From positions 434,001 to 498,000 of the forward strand of contig NZ_JROG01000001.1 of assembly GCF_000786215.1 (NCBI RefSeq): 64,000 nucleotides of DNA, written 5' to 3'. Made by a program: the position numbers and the translations under genes. The DNA is from Sphingomonas sp. 35-24ZXX. Lineage in GTDB: Bacteria > Pseudomonadota > Alphaproteobacteria > Sphingomonadales > Sphingomonadaceae. Below, in pieces: positions 37,661-47,670 of the stretch. Within the stretch, counting starts at the first letter, position 1; every line of letters starts with the position of its first letter. The notes under the pieces were generated by a model. It did not search any database and had not been told where the DNA came from. It saw nothing but the letters and a program-made list of their open reading frames with translations.

Positions 37661-38548
37661 TCACACCGTCTCGAGCAGCTCAGCAAGCGTCGTGCCAAGC
37701 AGCGACGGCGAGGGGGAGACGCGGATGCCGGCCTCTTCCATCGCCGCGATCTTTTCTTCCGCGCCGCCTTCGCCGCCCGAAACGATCGCGCCGGCATGGC
37801 CCATGCGGCGGCCCGGGGGGGCGGTGCGGCCTGCGATGAAGCCGACCATCGGCTTCTTGCGACCGCGCTTGGCTTCGTCCTTGATGAACTGCGCGGCTTC
37901 TTCTTCCGCGCTGCCGCCGATTTCACCGATCATGATGATCGAGGTCGTCTCGTCATCGGCAAGGAACAGTTCGAGCACGTCGATGAAGTTGGTACCGTTG
38001 ACCGGATCGCCGCCGATGCCGACTGCCGTGGTCTGGCCCAGGCCCACCGCTGTGGTCTGGTGCACGGCTTCATAGGTCAGCGTGCCCGAGCGCGAGACGA
38101 CGCCGACTGAGCCCTTCTTGAAGATGCTGCCGGGCATGATGCCGATCTTGCACTCGTTGGGGGTCAGCACGCCGGGGCAGTTGGGTCCGATCAGGCGCGA
38201 CGAGCTGCCGACCAGGGCGCGCTTGACGCGGACCATGTCGAGCACGGGGATGCCTTCGGTGATCGCGACGATCAGCTCCATCTTGGCGTCGATCGCCTCG
38301 AGGATCGAATCCGCTGCGAACGGCGGCGGCACATAGATGCAGGTCGCGGTCGCGCCGGTCGCGGCCTTGGCCTCTGCCACGGTGTTGTAGTTGGGCAGGC
38401 CGATATGCGTGGTGCCGCCCTTGCCGGGGGTCACGCCGCCGACCATCTGCGTGCCATAGGCCAGCGCCTGCTCGGTGTGGAACGTACCGGTCGCGCCGGT
38501 CATGCCCTGCGTGATCACCTTGGTGTGCTTGTTGACGAGAATGCTCAT
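37661..38548 (-). CDS. sucD: Succinyl-CoA synthetase alpha subunit
   Basis: 295 residues from ATG 38548, which overlaps the upstream stop as ATGA. Landmarks: [40 protein letters not shown] and the phosphorylated histidine in [14 protein letters not shown]. Pairs with SucC, whose gene is far away at 25.8 kb. Placed between an unknown exported protein and sucA. Confidence 0.97.
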   Translation of the reverse strand: MSILVNKHTKVITQGMTGATGTFHTEQALAYGTQMVGGVTPGKGGTTHIGLPNYNTVAEAKAATGATATCIYVPPPFAADSILEAIDAKMELIVAITEGIPVLDMVRVKRALVGSSSRLIGPNCPGVLTPNECKIGIMPGSIFKKGSVGVVSRSGTLTYEAVHQTTAVGLGQTTAVGIGGDPVNGTNFIDVLELFLADDETTSIIMIGEIGGSAEEEAAQFIKDEAKRGRKKPMVGFIAGRTAPPGRRMGHAGAIVSGGEGGAEEKIAAMEEAGIRVSPSPSLLGTTLAELLETV

Positions 38549-39152
38549 GGTTTCAGAAACTCCATTGCAGTGGCCGTAAAGACGAGGCCGGATATCGGGA
38601 TGTTGGCGGCGGCAAGAGCGCCTTGCGGGACAAAGCTGACTTCCATTTCCATATGGCCGGGCTTCAGCCCCGGGTTCCACACGTGCTTGATGATGCCGCC
38701 TTGGGGTGTCTGCGTGTCGTTGGGCTTGCGCACGGCCCAGCCTTCGAGGTCTTCAGCAGAGATGGGAGCGGCGGCGGTGAAATCATAGAGCCGGCAGCCT
38801 TGCGACCGGATGTTTTCGAGGTCCACGCCCGACAGAACGACGCCCAGTTCGCGGCCAGCGACGGTCATGCGATATTCGCCGCCCTCGATCAGCTTCATGT
38901 CGGGATCGCTCTCGGCGAGCTTGGCCTTGCCGAATGCGACAAGCTTCATCAGCTGCCCGGCGTCATCGGCGGCAACCGGCTGCCAGCCTGCGGCGAGGAC
39001 ACTGGCCTTGGCGACGGCCATGTTCTCGATCCCCGAGCAGGCGGTCGCAAACGCGGAGAGAACCTCGCGCGCAGGATAGGGGTTTTCGGCTGGCGGCGCG
39101 TCTTGCACCGCCGCCAGCGCGAAAAGTCCGATCAGAAGACCGGAAGCCGCCA

Positions 39153-39153
<1 letters not shown>
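38545..39153 (-). CDS. Exported hypothetical protein embedded between mdh and sucD
   Basis: 202 residues from ATG 39153. Its start overlaps the mdh stop (TGATG) and its stop overlaps sucD (ATGA). A signal peptide ([15 protein letters not shown]) is predicted, with cleavage near VQDA. The mature protein has cysteines in [10 protein letters not shown] and SQGCRLYDF and a beta-rich C-terminal half ([26 protein letters not shown]). No family is recognised. Double overlap means it is translated with two TCA enzymes although it must act outside the cytoplasm, an unusual combination. Confidence 0.75.
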
Positions 39154-40551
<1,398 letters not shown>

Positions 40552-41571
40552 ATGATGGCTACCAAGGTTCAATATACCGTCGATACCGAGTTATCGCTCA
40601 AGCTCTTCCAGGAAGGCGCGAGCGCGCAGGAGAATTTCGACAGCTCGATCGCCGGCAAGTGCCGCGATGGCGAGTTCGGCATCTTTTACCAGATGGACCG
40701 ACTGGAAGCTTTTGGCCTGACCGGCGTCTTCTTTGTCGATCCGATGCCGGCCCTGGTGTACGGGCCCGCCGTCGTGTCGCGGATCGTCGAACCGATCATC
40801 AGGCGCGGCCACGAGGTGCAACTGCATATCCACACCGAATGGCTGGAGTTTGCGCGCGACCATGAACTGAGCCACCTGCGCGGCCGCAACATCGCCGATT
40901 TCTCGCTCGACGACCAGGTGCGCCTGCTCGATCAGGCCCGCGCGCTGCTGATGATCGCCGGTGCCCCGCGGCCCACGGCCTTCCGCGCCGGCAATTTCGG
41001 CGCCAACGACGATACATTGCGCGCGCTCAGCACGCTGGGCGTGCAATATGACAGCAGCTTCAACCCTGCCTTTCTGACGGGCGAATGCGCGATCGACCTG
41101 CCGCCCGAAACGCCGCCCTTTGCCGAGCATCTGGGCGTGGGTATCATTCCGGTGAGCTTCATCGAAGATCGCCCCGGCAGCATCCGGGCCGCCCAGCTCT
41201 GCGCCTTGTCCGCGTGGGAAATGCGCGATGCGTTGAGCCACGCGGCGCAGCATGACTGGCCGTGTTTCACCATCGTCAGCCACAGCTTCGAACTGCTCAG
41301 CCGCGACCGCACCCGTTGCAACCCGATCGTGACGCGGCGTTTCGAAGCGATGTGCAGCAATATTGCCGAGCAGGCCAAGCTGGAAGACACCGGCTTTCAT
41401 GCGCTGAGCCCGCGTCGCAAGTCGTCGCTGACGGCGGTACCCGCCAATCTGGTGCGCACGGCGCTGCGTTATGGTGAGCAGGCGGTCAGCCGCATCCGTT
41501 ACGAGGTCGGCATCGCTTCGACGATCTTCCTCAACGAAATGGCGGCATTCGAATCCCTCGTCGCGGTCTGA
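40552..41571 (+). CDS. Polysaccharide deacetylase family protein
   Basis: 339 residues; ATG 40552 and ATG 40555 are both usable after AAGG at 40543. NodB-type motifs: YTVDTE (catalytic Asp), the metal-binding HEVQLHIHTEW and FRAGNFGAN. No signal peptide. Such WalW-like proteins occur in capsule and exopolysaccharide loci. It is convergent with the next GNAT gene, 16 bases apart. It may modify a second glycan, or cooperate with the exosortase locus at 2-15 kb, which has a similar deacetylase-plus-acyltransferase pair. Confidence 0.82.
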   Translation: MMATKVQYTVDTELSLKLFQEGASAQENFDSSIAGKCRDGEFGIFYQMDRLEAFGLTGVFFVDPMPALVYGPAVVSRIVEPIIRRGHEVQLHIHTEWLEFARDHELSHLRGRNIADFSLDDQVRLLDQARALLMIAGAPRPTAFRAGNFGANDDTLRALSTLGVQYDSSFNPAFLTGECAIDLPPETPPFAEHLGVGIIPVSFIEDRPGSIRAAQLCALSAWEMRDALSHAAQHDWPCFTIVSHSFELLSRDRTRCNPIVTRRFEAMCSNIAEQAKLEDTGFHALSPRRKSSLTAVPANLVRTALRYGEQAVSRIRYEVGIASTIFLNEMAAFESLVAV

Positions 41572-41587
41572 TCGCGCAAACCGTAGG

Positions 41588-42502
41588 CTAGCCGCGCAGC
41601 AACTTGCGCACGCGCGCCTTCACTCCGGCCCGTTCCAGCCAGGCACCCGCGCCTTCGACCGCAGCATTGAACGCCCGGTGTCCGGAGAGCAGCGCGCGGT
41701 TGGCCAATGTCGGCTTCAGCAGGAACACGGTCGCGCAGGGCACGGAACCGGTGCCGAACAACGCCTTGTGGGGACCATCGCCCTCGGTAAAGTCGAAATA
41801 GCGGAAGCGGTTTTCGGCGAACAGCTGTTCCAGCGCATGCATTTGCAACACCGTGCCTGGCGACAGCGACGCCATCGCCTGATCATAGCCGAGATAGGCG
41901 TAGATCAGCACGTCCTTGACCACCGGCAGATAGAGATAGGCGATCGCACGCCCTTCGAGGAACAGGATGTACGCACGCAGATTGTCCGCCGATGCAAGGC
42001 TGCGGGCTTCATCGTGAAAACCCGGGTGGCCGGGCAATCCGGCGTCCAGCAGGCGCGCCTGATAGGTCTGGCTGGAGAGCGGCAGCGCGGCATCGAAAAA
42101 GGCATCGAGCTGGTCGGGTCGGTGATAGCTGCGGATATCGAGCGTTCCGCCATCGGCATCGGCAAGCTTGCGCGACTTGCGCTTGAGCGTGGCGCGGGTC
42201 TTGGACGAGAACTGCGCCAGATAGCCGTCATGGCCCAACCCCATGTCGATGAAGTGGCGCGCGTAGACGCTGGGCTGCGACGCGATGAGGCCCGGATAAT
42301 CCGACGTCAGGCGATGGAGCATGGGTGCCGGAACCGATTGCAGCCGGTAGCCATCGGCGCCGGGCGGAAGCGGGGCAGGGGGCAATAGCGTGTTGGCCAG
42401 GATGGCATCGAGACCATAGGCCAAAGGCATCAGCTGCCGCCGACCCCGCAGAATGCAGCGGTCCCCCAGCAGGAAGCGGATTTCGGTGGTGACAGGCTGC
42501 AT
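41588..42502 (-). CDS. GNAT/FemAB-like N-acetyltransferase (CelD/BcsL type)
   Basis: 304 residues from ATG 42502; the frame runs to a GTG at 42577. The N-terminal half is variable. The C-terminal GNAT_6 domain has the KTRATLKRKSRKLADADGG basic segment, ARLLDAGLPGHPGFH, AYLYLPVVKDVLIYAYLGYD and FRYFDFTEGDGPHKALFG. Related proteins take part in cellulose, capsule or exopolysaccharide acylation. The gene is divergent from a methyltransferase. Confidence 0.75.
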   Translation of the reverse strand: MQPVTTEIRFLLGDRCILRGRRQLMPLAYGLDAILANTLLPPAPLPPGADGYRLQSVPAPMLHRLTSDYPGLIASQPSVYARHFIDMGLGHDGYLAQFSSKTRATLKRKSRKLADADGGTLDIRSYHRPDQLDAFFDAALPLSSQTYQARLLDAGLPGHPGFHDEARSLASADNLRAYILFLEGRAIAYLYLPVVKDVLIYAYLGYDQAMASLSPGTVLQMHALEQLFAENRFRYFDFTEGDGPHKALFGTGSVPCATVFLLKPTLANRALLSGHRAFNAAVEGAGAWLERAGVKARVRKLLRG

Positions 42503-42685
42503 GGGGCGATCCGGTGGGGAATAACGGGTATCAGGGCTCGTGCAATACAGGCTGACGGTTAAGATCGCTTGAACCACCGGGGGTGCCAGCGTCTCTGGGT
42601 TTACCCGATGTTCACGACACCGGCTTACCGGTTATACCGCGAGCTGCGACCTCGTGACCAATGCCACAATTCAAGGAACTTGGAC

Positions 42686-43564
42686 ATGGCGCAGCCTGAG
42701 CCAGCCACAGCATGCAATCATTGCGGATCGACCGGTGCCCAGATCGTCGCGTCCATAAATGGCTATACCCTGGTGCGCTGCGGGTCGTGCGATCTTGCCT
42801 TTATCGCCAACCCGCCGGCACCGGCAGAGCTCGCGGCGATGTATCAGGCCGGCAATGACTATCACGTCACGCTGCACGATCCAGCCAGTGCCGATTACGC
42901 CAAGATGGCGACGACTGCGCGCAGACACATGGCGTTTGTCCGCCGCTGGGCATCACGCGGCACACTGCTCGATGTCGGCTGTTCGACGGGCCTTTTTCTC
43001 CATGAGGCGAAACAGGCGGGGTTCGATGCTTCGGGCGTCGAATTCTCGGCAGCATCCGCGCAATTTGCGCGCGATCATTTCGGCCTCCAGATTACCGACG
43101 GCGATATTCACGCAATCGATGCGGAAGCGGAACGCTACGACATTCTCACGATGTTCGATGTCATCGAGCATGTCCGTGATCCGGCGGGCGATATCGCCGC
43201 AGCCCATCGCCTGCTCAAGCCGGGCGGGATCTTCATCCTTTCAACGCCCAATATCGATGGATTGTATCCGCGTGCGTCCGAACCGCTGGCCAGGCCGCTG
43301 GGACATTGGCCGCATATCGAACCGCCTTGGCATCTGTATCAATTCTCGGTGAAGACGCTGACGGCCATGCTGGAACAGCGCGGCTTTGCGCCCCTCGGTA
43401 CGAAGCACACCGCTATCGACCTTGATTATACCTTCGGCAGATTGCGGGACCTCAAACGCAGCCCCAAGCGGCTGGCGTATGCGATGGCCTTTGCCCCGCT
43501 GGCCTGGGCTGGGCCGATGATCGGCATGGGTGACTGGTTCTACCTCGCCGTCCGCAAGGTATGA
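42686..43564 (+). CDS. Class I SAM-dependent methyltransferase with zinc-ribbon N terminus
   Basis: 292 residues from ATG 42686, with AAGGA 8 bases upstream; the longer frame from 42569 has no such site. The N terminus carries two CxxC pairs (CNHCG and CGSCD) spaced as a zinc ribbon. The SAM motif is LLDVGCSTGLFLHEAKQAGF (post-I ASGVEFS), then ILTMFDVIEHVRDP and LLKPGGIFILSTPNIDG. This layout is common among sugar or capsule methyltransferases of the Methyltransf_23 type. The target is unknown, probably a glycan. Confidence 0.82.
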   Translation: MAQPEPATACNHCGSTGAQIVASINGYTLVRCGSCDLAFIANPPAPAELAAMYQAGNDYHVTLHDPASADYAKMATTARRHMAFVRRWASRGTLLDVGCSTGLFLHEAKQAGFDASGVEFSAASAQFARDHFGLQITDGDIHAIDAEAERYDILTMFDVIEHVRDPAGDIAAAHRLLKPGGIFILSTPNIDGLYPRASEPLARPLGHWPHIEPPWHLYQFSVKTLTAMLEQRGFAPLGTKHTAIDLDYTFGRLRDLKRSPKRLAYAMAFAPLAWAGPMIGMGDWFYLAVRKV

Positions 43565-43567
43565 TGA

Positions 43568-44167
43568 TCAGTCCGAGATAGCATAAGCGATCGGCTTGAA
43601 CGATCCGTTGTTCGATTGCAGGGCAGAGCAGGCGGTCAGGCCGATGACCAGGTCCATGTGCGCCACGAAACGGATGCTTTCGCCCGCCTTGCTCAGCGGC
43701 GGGTCCACCCGTAGTTCCCCGGTCACGCCATCGACGGGTACATTCATGAAGCAGTTGAACGCGACAGGGATCATGTCCTCGGTCACGCCATAAGGCGCGA
43801 GCGCCGCAGCGAGGTTGCCGAAACAGCCCCAATGCGGATCGGTATCGCCATAGATGATGCGGAACGTATCCTTCGAGCAGGGCGTCAGCAGAAAATCGTG
43901 GCGGCCGACATCGTCGGAGACGATTTCCAGCATGACCTCGCTGCGATTGGAATAGAGCTTGTCGCCGACGCTCAGATAGATGCGGCTCGCATAATCGAGC
44001 GTGCGTCCTGACGAGATCACCTCGCCGATGTCATGCTGGTTGAAGGCGAGCAGATCGGCGACCTGCTCTCCCTTCACATCGGTGACGGTCAGCGTCTGGC
44101 CCTTGGCGAGCAGGAAGGCGGTTCCCGACCGCGGAGCGATTTCGCACGACGAAGGATCAGAAAGCAT
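43568..44167 (-). CDS. DUF1989 (urea carboxylase-associated) family protein
   Basis: 199 residues from ATG 44167. Motifs of the family: RSGTAFLLAKGQTLTVTDV, GEQVADLLAFN, RTLDYASRIYLSVGDKLYSNR, LTPCSKDTF and NCFMNVPVDGVTGELRVDPP. The family includes the carboxyguanidine deiminase subunits CgdA/CgdB of guanidine assimilation and uncharacterised stand-alone members. No guanidine carboxylase gene is nearby, so that exact role is not shown. Its start overlaps the preceding gene by 11 bases, implying joint translation with the N-hydroxylase-like protein. Confidence 0.82.
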   Translation of the reverse strand: MLSDPSSCEIAPRSGTAFLLAKGQTLTVTDVKGEQVADLLAFNQHDIGEVISSGRTLDYASRIYLSVGDKLYSNRSEVMLEIVSDDVGRHDFLLTPCSKDTFRIIYGDTDPHWGCFGNLAAALAPYGVTEDMIPVAFNCFMNVPVDGVTGELRVDPPLSKAGESIRFVAHMDLVIGLTACSALQSNNGSFKPIAYAISD

Positions 44168-44852
44168 GTTCGACACTCTTTCTGGGGCGTAGCGGGCATT
44201 GCCAGCGTTCATCAACGGCGCGCCCGCTGTACTGCCGCGCTTCCGACACCGACCCGTGCACCGCCAGCATCGGATTGACCTGACCTGCCAGCGCGATATC
44301 GCGATCAATGATCGTGCCGCGCAACTTCTCATAGATGCCAGAGCTGCGCAGCTGCTCGAACTGATCGTGCAGGTTGAACACGATCACCGGCCGGTCGAAC
44401 CGGCGGGCAGGCCGACTGGCACCGGGGTGCAGACCAACCACGAAAAACGCCTCGCCGCCGAAACTGAGCGAAAAATGGGGATCATCCGGATCGGCGCTGA
44501 CCCGGGGATCGACCGGCTGGCCCAGCCAGTCATCCTTGTCGCTCAGCGATTGCAGCCGCTCCCACAAGTGGCGCTCGAAACCCTTTTCATCGAGTCCGGC
44601 ATCCTCTTCAAAGACGACTGCCAGCGACTGGAACGGGGCCGGATCCAGAGTGTAATCGCGCGCAATACCCAGCAGAGCAGGGTGGATGCGCAGATCATCC
44701 CATGCCGACCGCAGGTCGCGTCCGATGATGATGCGCATGTTGCCCTTGGCCAGCGCGGACTTTGCGCCGACACAGGGGAAGTTGCGGTCCTGAATGAATT
44801 CGCGAAACCGCTTTGCCAGCGGGTGATCATCGTTCGTGCTCGGTGTTATCAT
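44157..44852 (-). CDS. YqcI/YcgG family protein, GntA-like heme-dependent N-hydroxylase candidate
   Basis: 231 residues from ATG 44852; the frame extends to a TTG at 44867. Family motifs: RNFPCVGAKSALAKGNMRI, DPDDPHFSLSFGGEAFFVVGLHPGASRPARRF (in blocks) and VIFNLHDQFEQLR-type VIVFNLHDQF. In guanitoxin biosynthesis, GntA of this family N-hydroxylates a guanidino compound using heme. Most members are unassigned. It lies 7 bases after the UdgX stop and overlaps the DUF1989 gene, so it probably shares a transcript with both. Confidence 0.82.
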   Translation of the reverse strand: MITPSTNDDHPLAKRFREFIQDRNFPCVGAKSALAKGNMRIIIGRDLRSAWDDLRIHPALLGIARDYTLDPAPFQSLAVVFEEDAGLDEKGFERHLWERLQSLSDKDDWLGQPVDPRVSADPDDPHFSLSFGGEAFFVVGLHPGASRPARRFDRPVIVFNLHDQFEQLRSSGIYEKLRGTIIDRDIALAGQVNPMLAVHGSVSEARQYSGRAVDERWQCPLRPRKSVEHAF

Positions 44853-44859
44853 GGCAGGG

Positions 44860-46335
44860 TTACGCAAGGTCCGCGCCCGGGTTGCGCGTGCCGGTCAACA
44901 AACCCTCTGCCAGCGCCTTGGCGCGCGCCAGATCGGAGACAAAGGCGCGGCGTTCTGCCGCGGCCCGGTCCCTGTCGGGCAGGCGCAGCAGGAACGATGG
45001 GTGCACCGTGGCCACCAGCCGAGTACCGCCCTCCAGCGCATGGGCCTGGCCGCGCATCGAGGCGATACTGGCAGTCTTGCCGGTAAGCCCGCGCAAGGCA
45101 CTGCCCCCGAGGGACACGATGACATCGGGGCGGACCAGGGCGCGTTCCTGATCCAGCCACCAGCGGCAGATATCGATCTCGCCGGTATTGGGGTTCTGGT
45201 GCAGGCGGCGCTTGCCGCGCGGTTCGAACTTGAAGTGCTTGACCGCATTGGTGACGTAGAGCGTCGCGCGGTCGAGACCGGCTTCTGCCAGCGCTTCGTC
45301 CAGCAGCTGTCCGGCAGGGCCGCAGAACGGGCGTCCTTCCAGATCCTCGCGATCGCCAGGCTGTTCCCCCACCAGCATGATCCGCGCTTCGGCACGACCT
45401 TCGCCCGGCACCGCTTGCGTGGCATGGCAATGCAGCGGGCAGCGGGTGCAGCCCTTGAGTGCTCGCGTCAGGTCATCGAGCGAGCCGATCTCGGTATCGG
45501 GCTCGGCAGCATGCTCGCCCGGACGTGCGCGCCATTTGTCGCTGCGCGGATTGGCCAGTGAGACCGCAGTCTCTCGCATCCGCTCCACCCGCGCTTCAGC
45601 GGACGCCAGCAACGGGGCGATGTCCTGCGCCTCGGGCAGGTTGTGCCAGTATTTCTTCGGCATTTCCGCGCGCATCGCGGCGATCTTCACTCGGGCCGGA
45701 TTGAAGATCGCGCCGTAATAGGTCCGCCACTGGTCTTCGACGACATCGCTGTCCGGCACCTCGTCGCGGGTGCCGCCCGGGCCGAACGCCAGCTCCTCGC
45801 CATGCCAGATTGCGCGGGCATCAGGCGTCAGGATCGCCCAGTCCATGCCATAGAACCGCTTGCGAAAGAACGGCGCCGCGAGCCGCAGGATGCGGTGTTC
45901 GGGCTCGAACCAGGCGACGAAGGATTCGGGGCCCTGCTGGCCATCTCCCAGGCGGCGGAAGCGAACGAAGGCGTGCATCTTGTGCAGGTCCCGGCGGATA
46001 GCCTTGTCCATGCGGGCCAGCCAGTCGACGTCCGGATCGGTGCGCCGTTCCAGCAACCGCCGATCCTCGAGAGCCCGCCAGACGACCCGGTACAGCCGGG
46101 ATGGCACGCTGGCATCGCGGTGGCAGATCACCCGATCGGCGATGGTGACAAGCTCGCGGGGCAGGGTGACGGTGCGCTGCGGCTGCAGCACCGCCGAATC
46201 CGCGAACAGCGATCCGCTTTCGCCCGCGTGCCGCCACAGCACCTCTTGCGGCGGCACCGATGCTGCCAGCAGGGCCCGCGCAGCCGTGCGCCATTCGGTA
46301 AAGTCGCCGGGCGTGTTGAGCGTGATCTCGCGCAT
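44860..46335 (-). CDS. udgX: DUF4130-UdgX fusion, uracil-DNA binding protein
   Basis: 491 residues from ATG 46335. Residues 1 to about 240 are the DUF4130/TIGR03915 domain (RRDLHKMHAFVRFRR, KRFYGMDWAILTPD). Residues about 285-491 are the UdgX-type uracil-DNA glycosylase with an Fe-S cluster (Cys296 and Cys299 in GCTRCPL, more Cys downstream), GEQPGD (323-328), the diagnostic KRRLH loop (375-379) and HPSF. UdgX bonds covalently to uracil-containing DNA through the loop histidine, so this is probably a damage-marking repair protein. It starts 11 bases after the radical SAM partner. Confidence 0.9.
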   Translation of the reverse strand: MREITLNTPGDFTEWRTAARALLAASVPPQEVLWRHAGESGSLFADSAVLQPQRTVTLPRELVTIADRVICHRDASVPSRLYRVVWRALEDRRLLERRTDPDVDWLARMDKAIRRDLHKMHAFVRFRRLGDGQQGPESFVAWFEPEHRILRLAAPFFRKRFYGMDWAILTPDARAIWHGEELAFGPGGTRDEVPDSDVVEDQWRTYYGAIFNPARVKIAAMRAEMPKKYWHNLPEAQDIAPLLASAEARVERMRETAVSLANPRSDKWRARPGEHAAEPDTEIGSLDDLTRALKGCTRCPLHCHATQAVPGEGRAEARIMLVGEQPGDREDLEGRPFCGPAGQLLDEALAEAGLDRATLYVTNAVKHFKFEPRGKRRLHQNPNTGEIDICRWWLDQERALVRPDVIVSLGGSALRGLTGKTASIASMRGQAHALEGGTRLVATVHPSFLLRLPDRDRAAAERRAFVSDLARAKALAEGLLTGTRNPGADLA

Positions 46336-46346
46336 GCCGACCGCCG

Positions 46347-47597
46347 CTAGAAGGCGAGGCTCATCTGTTCGGGCGGGGGTGCAAACCGCGCACGCAGGTT
46401 TTCGCTGTCGGTCAGCCCGCCGGGCCGCCAATCGGGGGTGGTGATGAAGGGCAGAACCTTCTTCACCGATGCCGTCAGCCGCGCCAGGTCGCCGATGCGC
46501 ACTGCACCCAGCCGCCGCGCCGCGATGATGCGCTCGACCGCCTTGGTGCCAAGCCCCGGCACGCGCAATAGCATCTCGCGCGGAGCACGATTGATATCGA
46601 CCGGAAACGCCTCGCGCCGCTGCAAGGCCCAGGCGAGCTTGGGATCGATCGCCAGATCGAGCATTCCGTCCTGTGCCCCGGCCATGATCTCGTCACGCGC
46701 AAAGCCATAGAAGCGCAGCAGCCAATCGGCCTGATACAGCCGGTGCTCGCGCATCAAGGGGGGGCGCACCGGGGGCAGATCGCTGCTCGCATCGGGGATC
46801 GGGCTGTAGGCCGAATAATAGACGCGGCGCAGGCTGTAACCGGAATAGAGGCTGGTGGCGGTGGTGAGGATGTCGCTGTCCCGCGCACTGTCGGCCCCGA
46901 CAATCATCTGGGTCGATTGGCCGGCAGGCGCGAAGCGCGGCGGCTTGGCCTTGCGGAGCAAGCGCCCCTTGCGCGCTTCAGCCGCGTCATCGACCCCAAC
47001 ACGCACATTGGCCATGGTCTTGCGGATCGTTTGGGGCGTTTTCTCGGGCGCAAAGCTCTTCAGCCCCGCTTCGGTCGGCAATTCGACATTGGTCGACAGC
47101 CGGTCGGCATACAGGCCCGCGCGCGCAATCAGTTCGGGCGACGCGCCCGCGATCGTCTTGAGATGGATATAGCCCTGGAACCGATGCTCCTCGCGCAGCA
47201 GCCGAGCGACCTCGACCAGTTGCTCCATCGTATAGTCTTCCGACCGGATGATGCCGGAAGATAGGAACAGTCCTTCGATGTAATTGCGCTTGTAGAAATC
47301 GAGCGTCAGTCGGACGACCTCGGCCGGGTTGAAGCGCGCGCGGGGCACATTGCTGGAGGCCCGATTGATGCAGAATCGGCAGTCATAGATGCAGAAATTG
47401 GTCAGCAGGATCTTCAGCAGCGAGATGCAGCGACCGTCGGGCGCATAGCTGTGGCAGATGCCCATGCCGCCGGTCGACCCGATACCCTTGGTGCCCGTCG
47501 AATCGCGTTTGACCGTCCCGGACGAAGCACACGAAGCATCATATTTCGCCGCGTCGGCGAGCACGGCCAGCTTTTGCAGAATCGGTTTCTCGCTCAT
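46347..47597 (-). CDS. Putative DNA modification/repair radical SAM protein
   Basis: 416 residues from ATG 47597 (MSEKPILQKLAVLAD). The [4Fe-4S] motif is Cys69-x3-Cys73-x2-Cys76 (CIYDCRFC). A TIM-barrel core follows (GLFLSSGIIRSEDYTMEQL, VELPTEAGLKSFAPEK), then a C-terminal helix-hairpin-helix (REMLLRVPGLGTKAVERIIAARR) that suggests DNA contact. This is the TIGR03916-type family that is genetically linked to DUF4130-UdgX proteins, as here. The chemistry is unknown. Confidence 0.9.
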   Translation of the reverse strand: MSEKPILQKLAVLADAAKYDASCASSGTVKRDSTGTKGIGSTGGMGICHSYAPDGRCISLLKILLTNFCIYDCRFCINRASSNVPRARFNPAEVVRLTLDFYKRNYIEGLFLSSGIIRSEDYTMEQLVEVARLLREEHRFQGYIHLKTIAGASPELIARAGLYADRLSTNVELPTEAGLKSFAPEKTPQTIRKTMANVRVGVDDAAEARKGRLLRKAKPPRFAPAGQSTQMIVGADSARDSDILTTATSLYSGYSLRRVYYSAYSPIPDASSDLPPVRPPLMREHRLYQADWLLRFYGFARDEIMAGAQDGMLDLAIDPKLAWALQRREAFPVDINRAPREMLLRVPGLGTKAVERIIAARRLGAVRIGDLARLTASVKKVLPFITTPDWRPGGLTDSENLRARFAPPPEQMSLAF

Positions 47598-47670
47598 CCC
47601 CTTGATATAGGGTTGGGAACAAAGAAAGAACAGCAAGTTCTTTCCGGCAACCGGAAATCTCTGGAAACCC

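Noticed and set aside
34588-37839. A 1083-codon open frame on the plus strand
   Set aside because: It is the shadow of sucA, which has full family motifs on the other strand.
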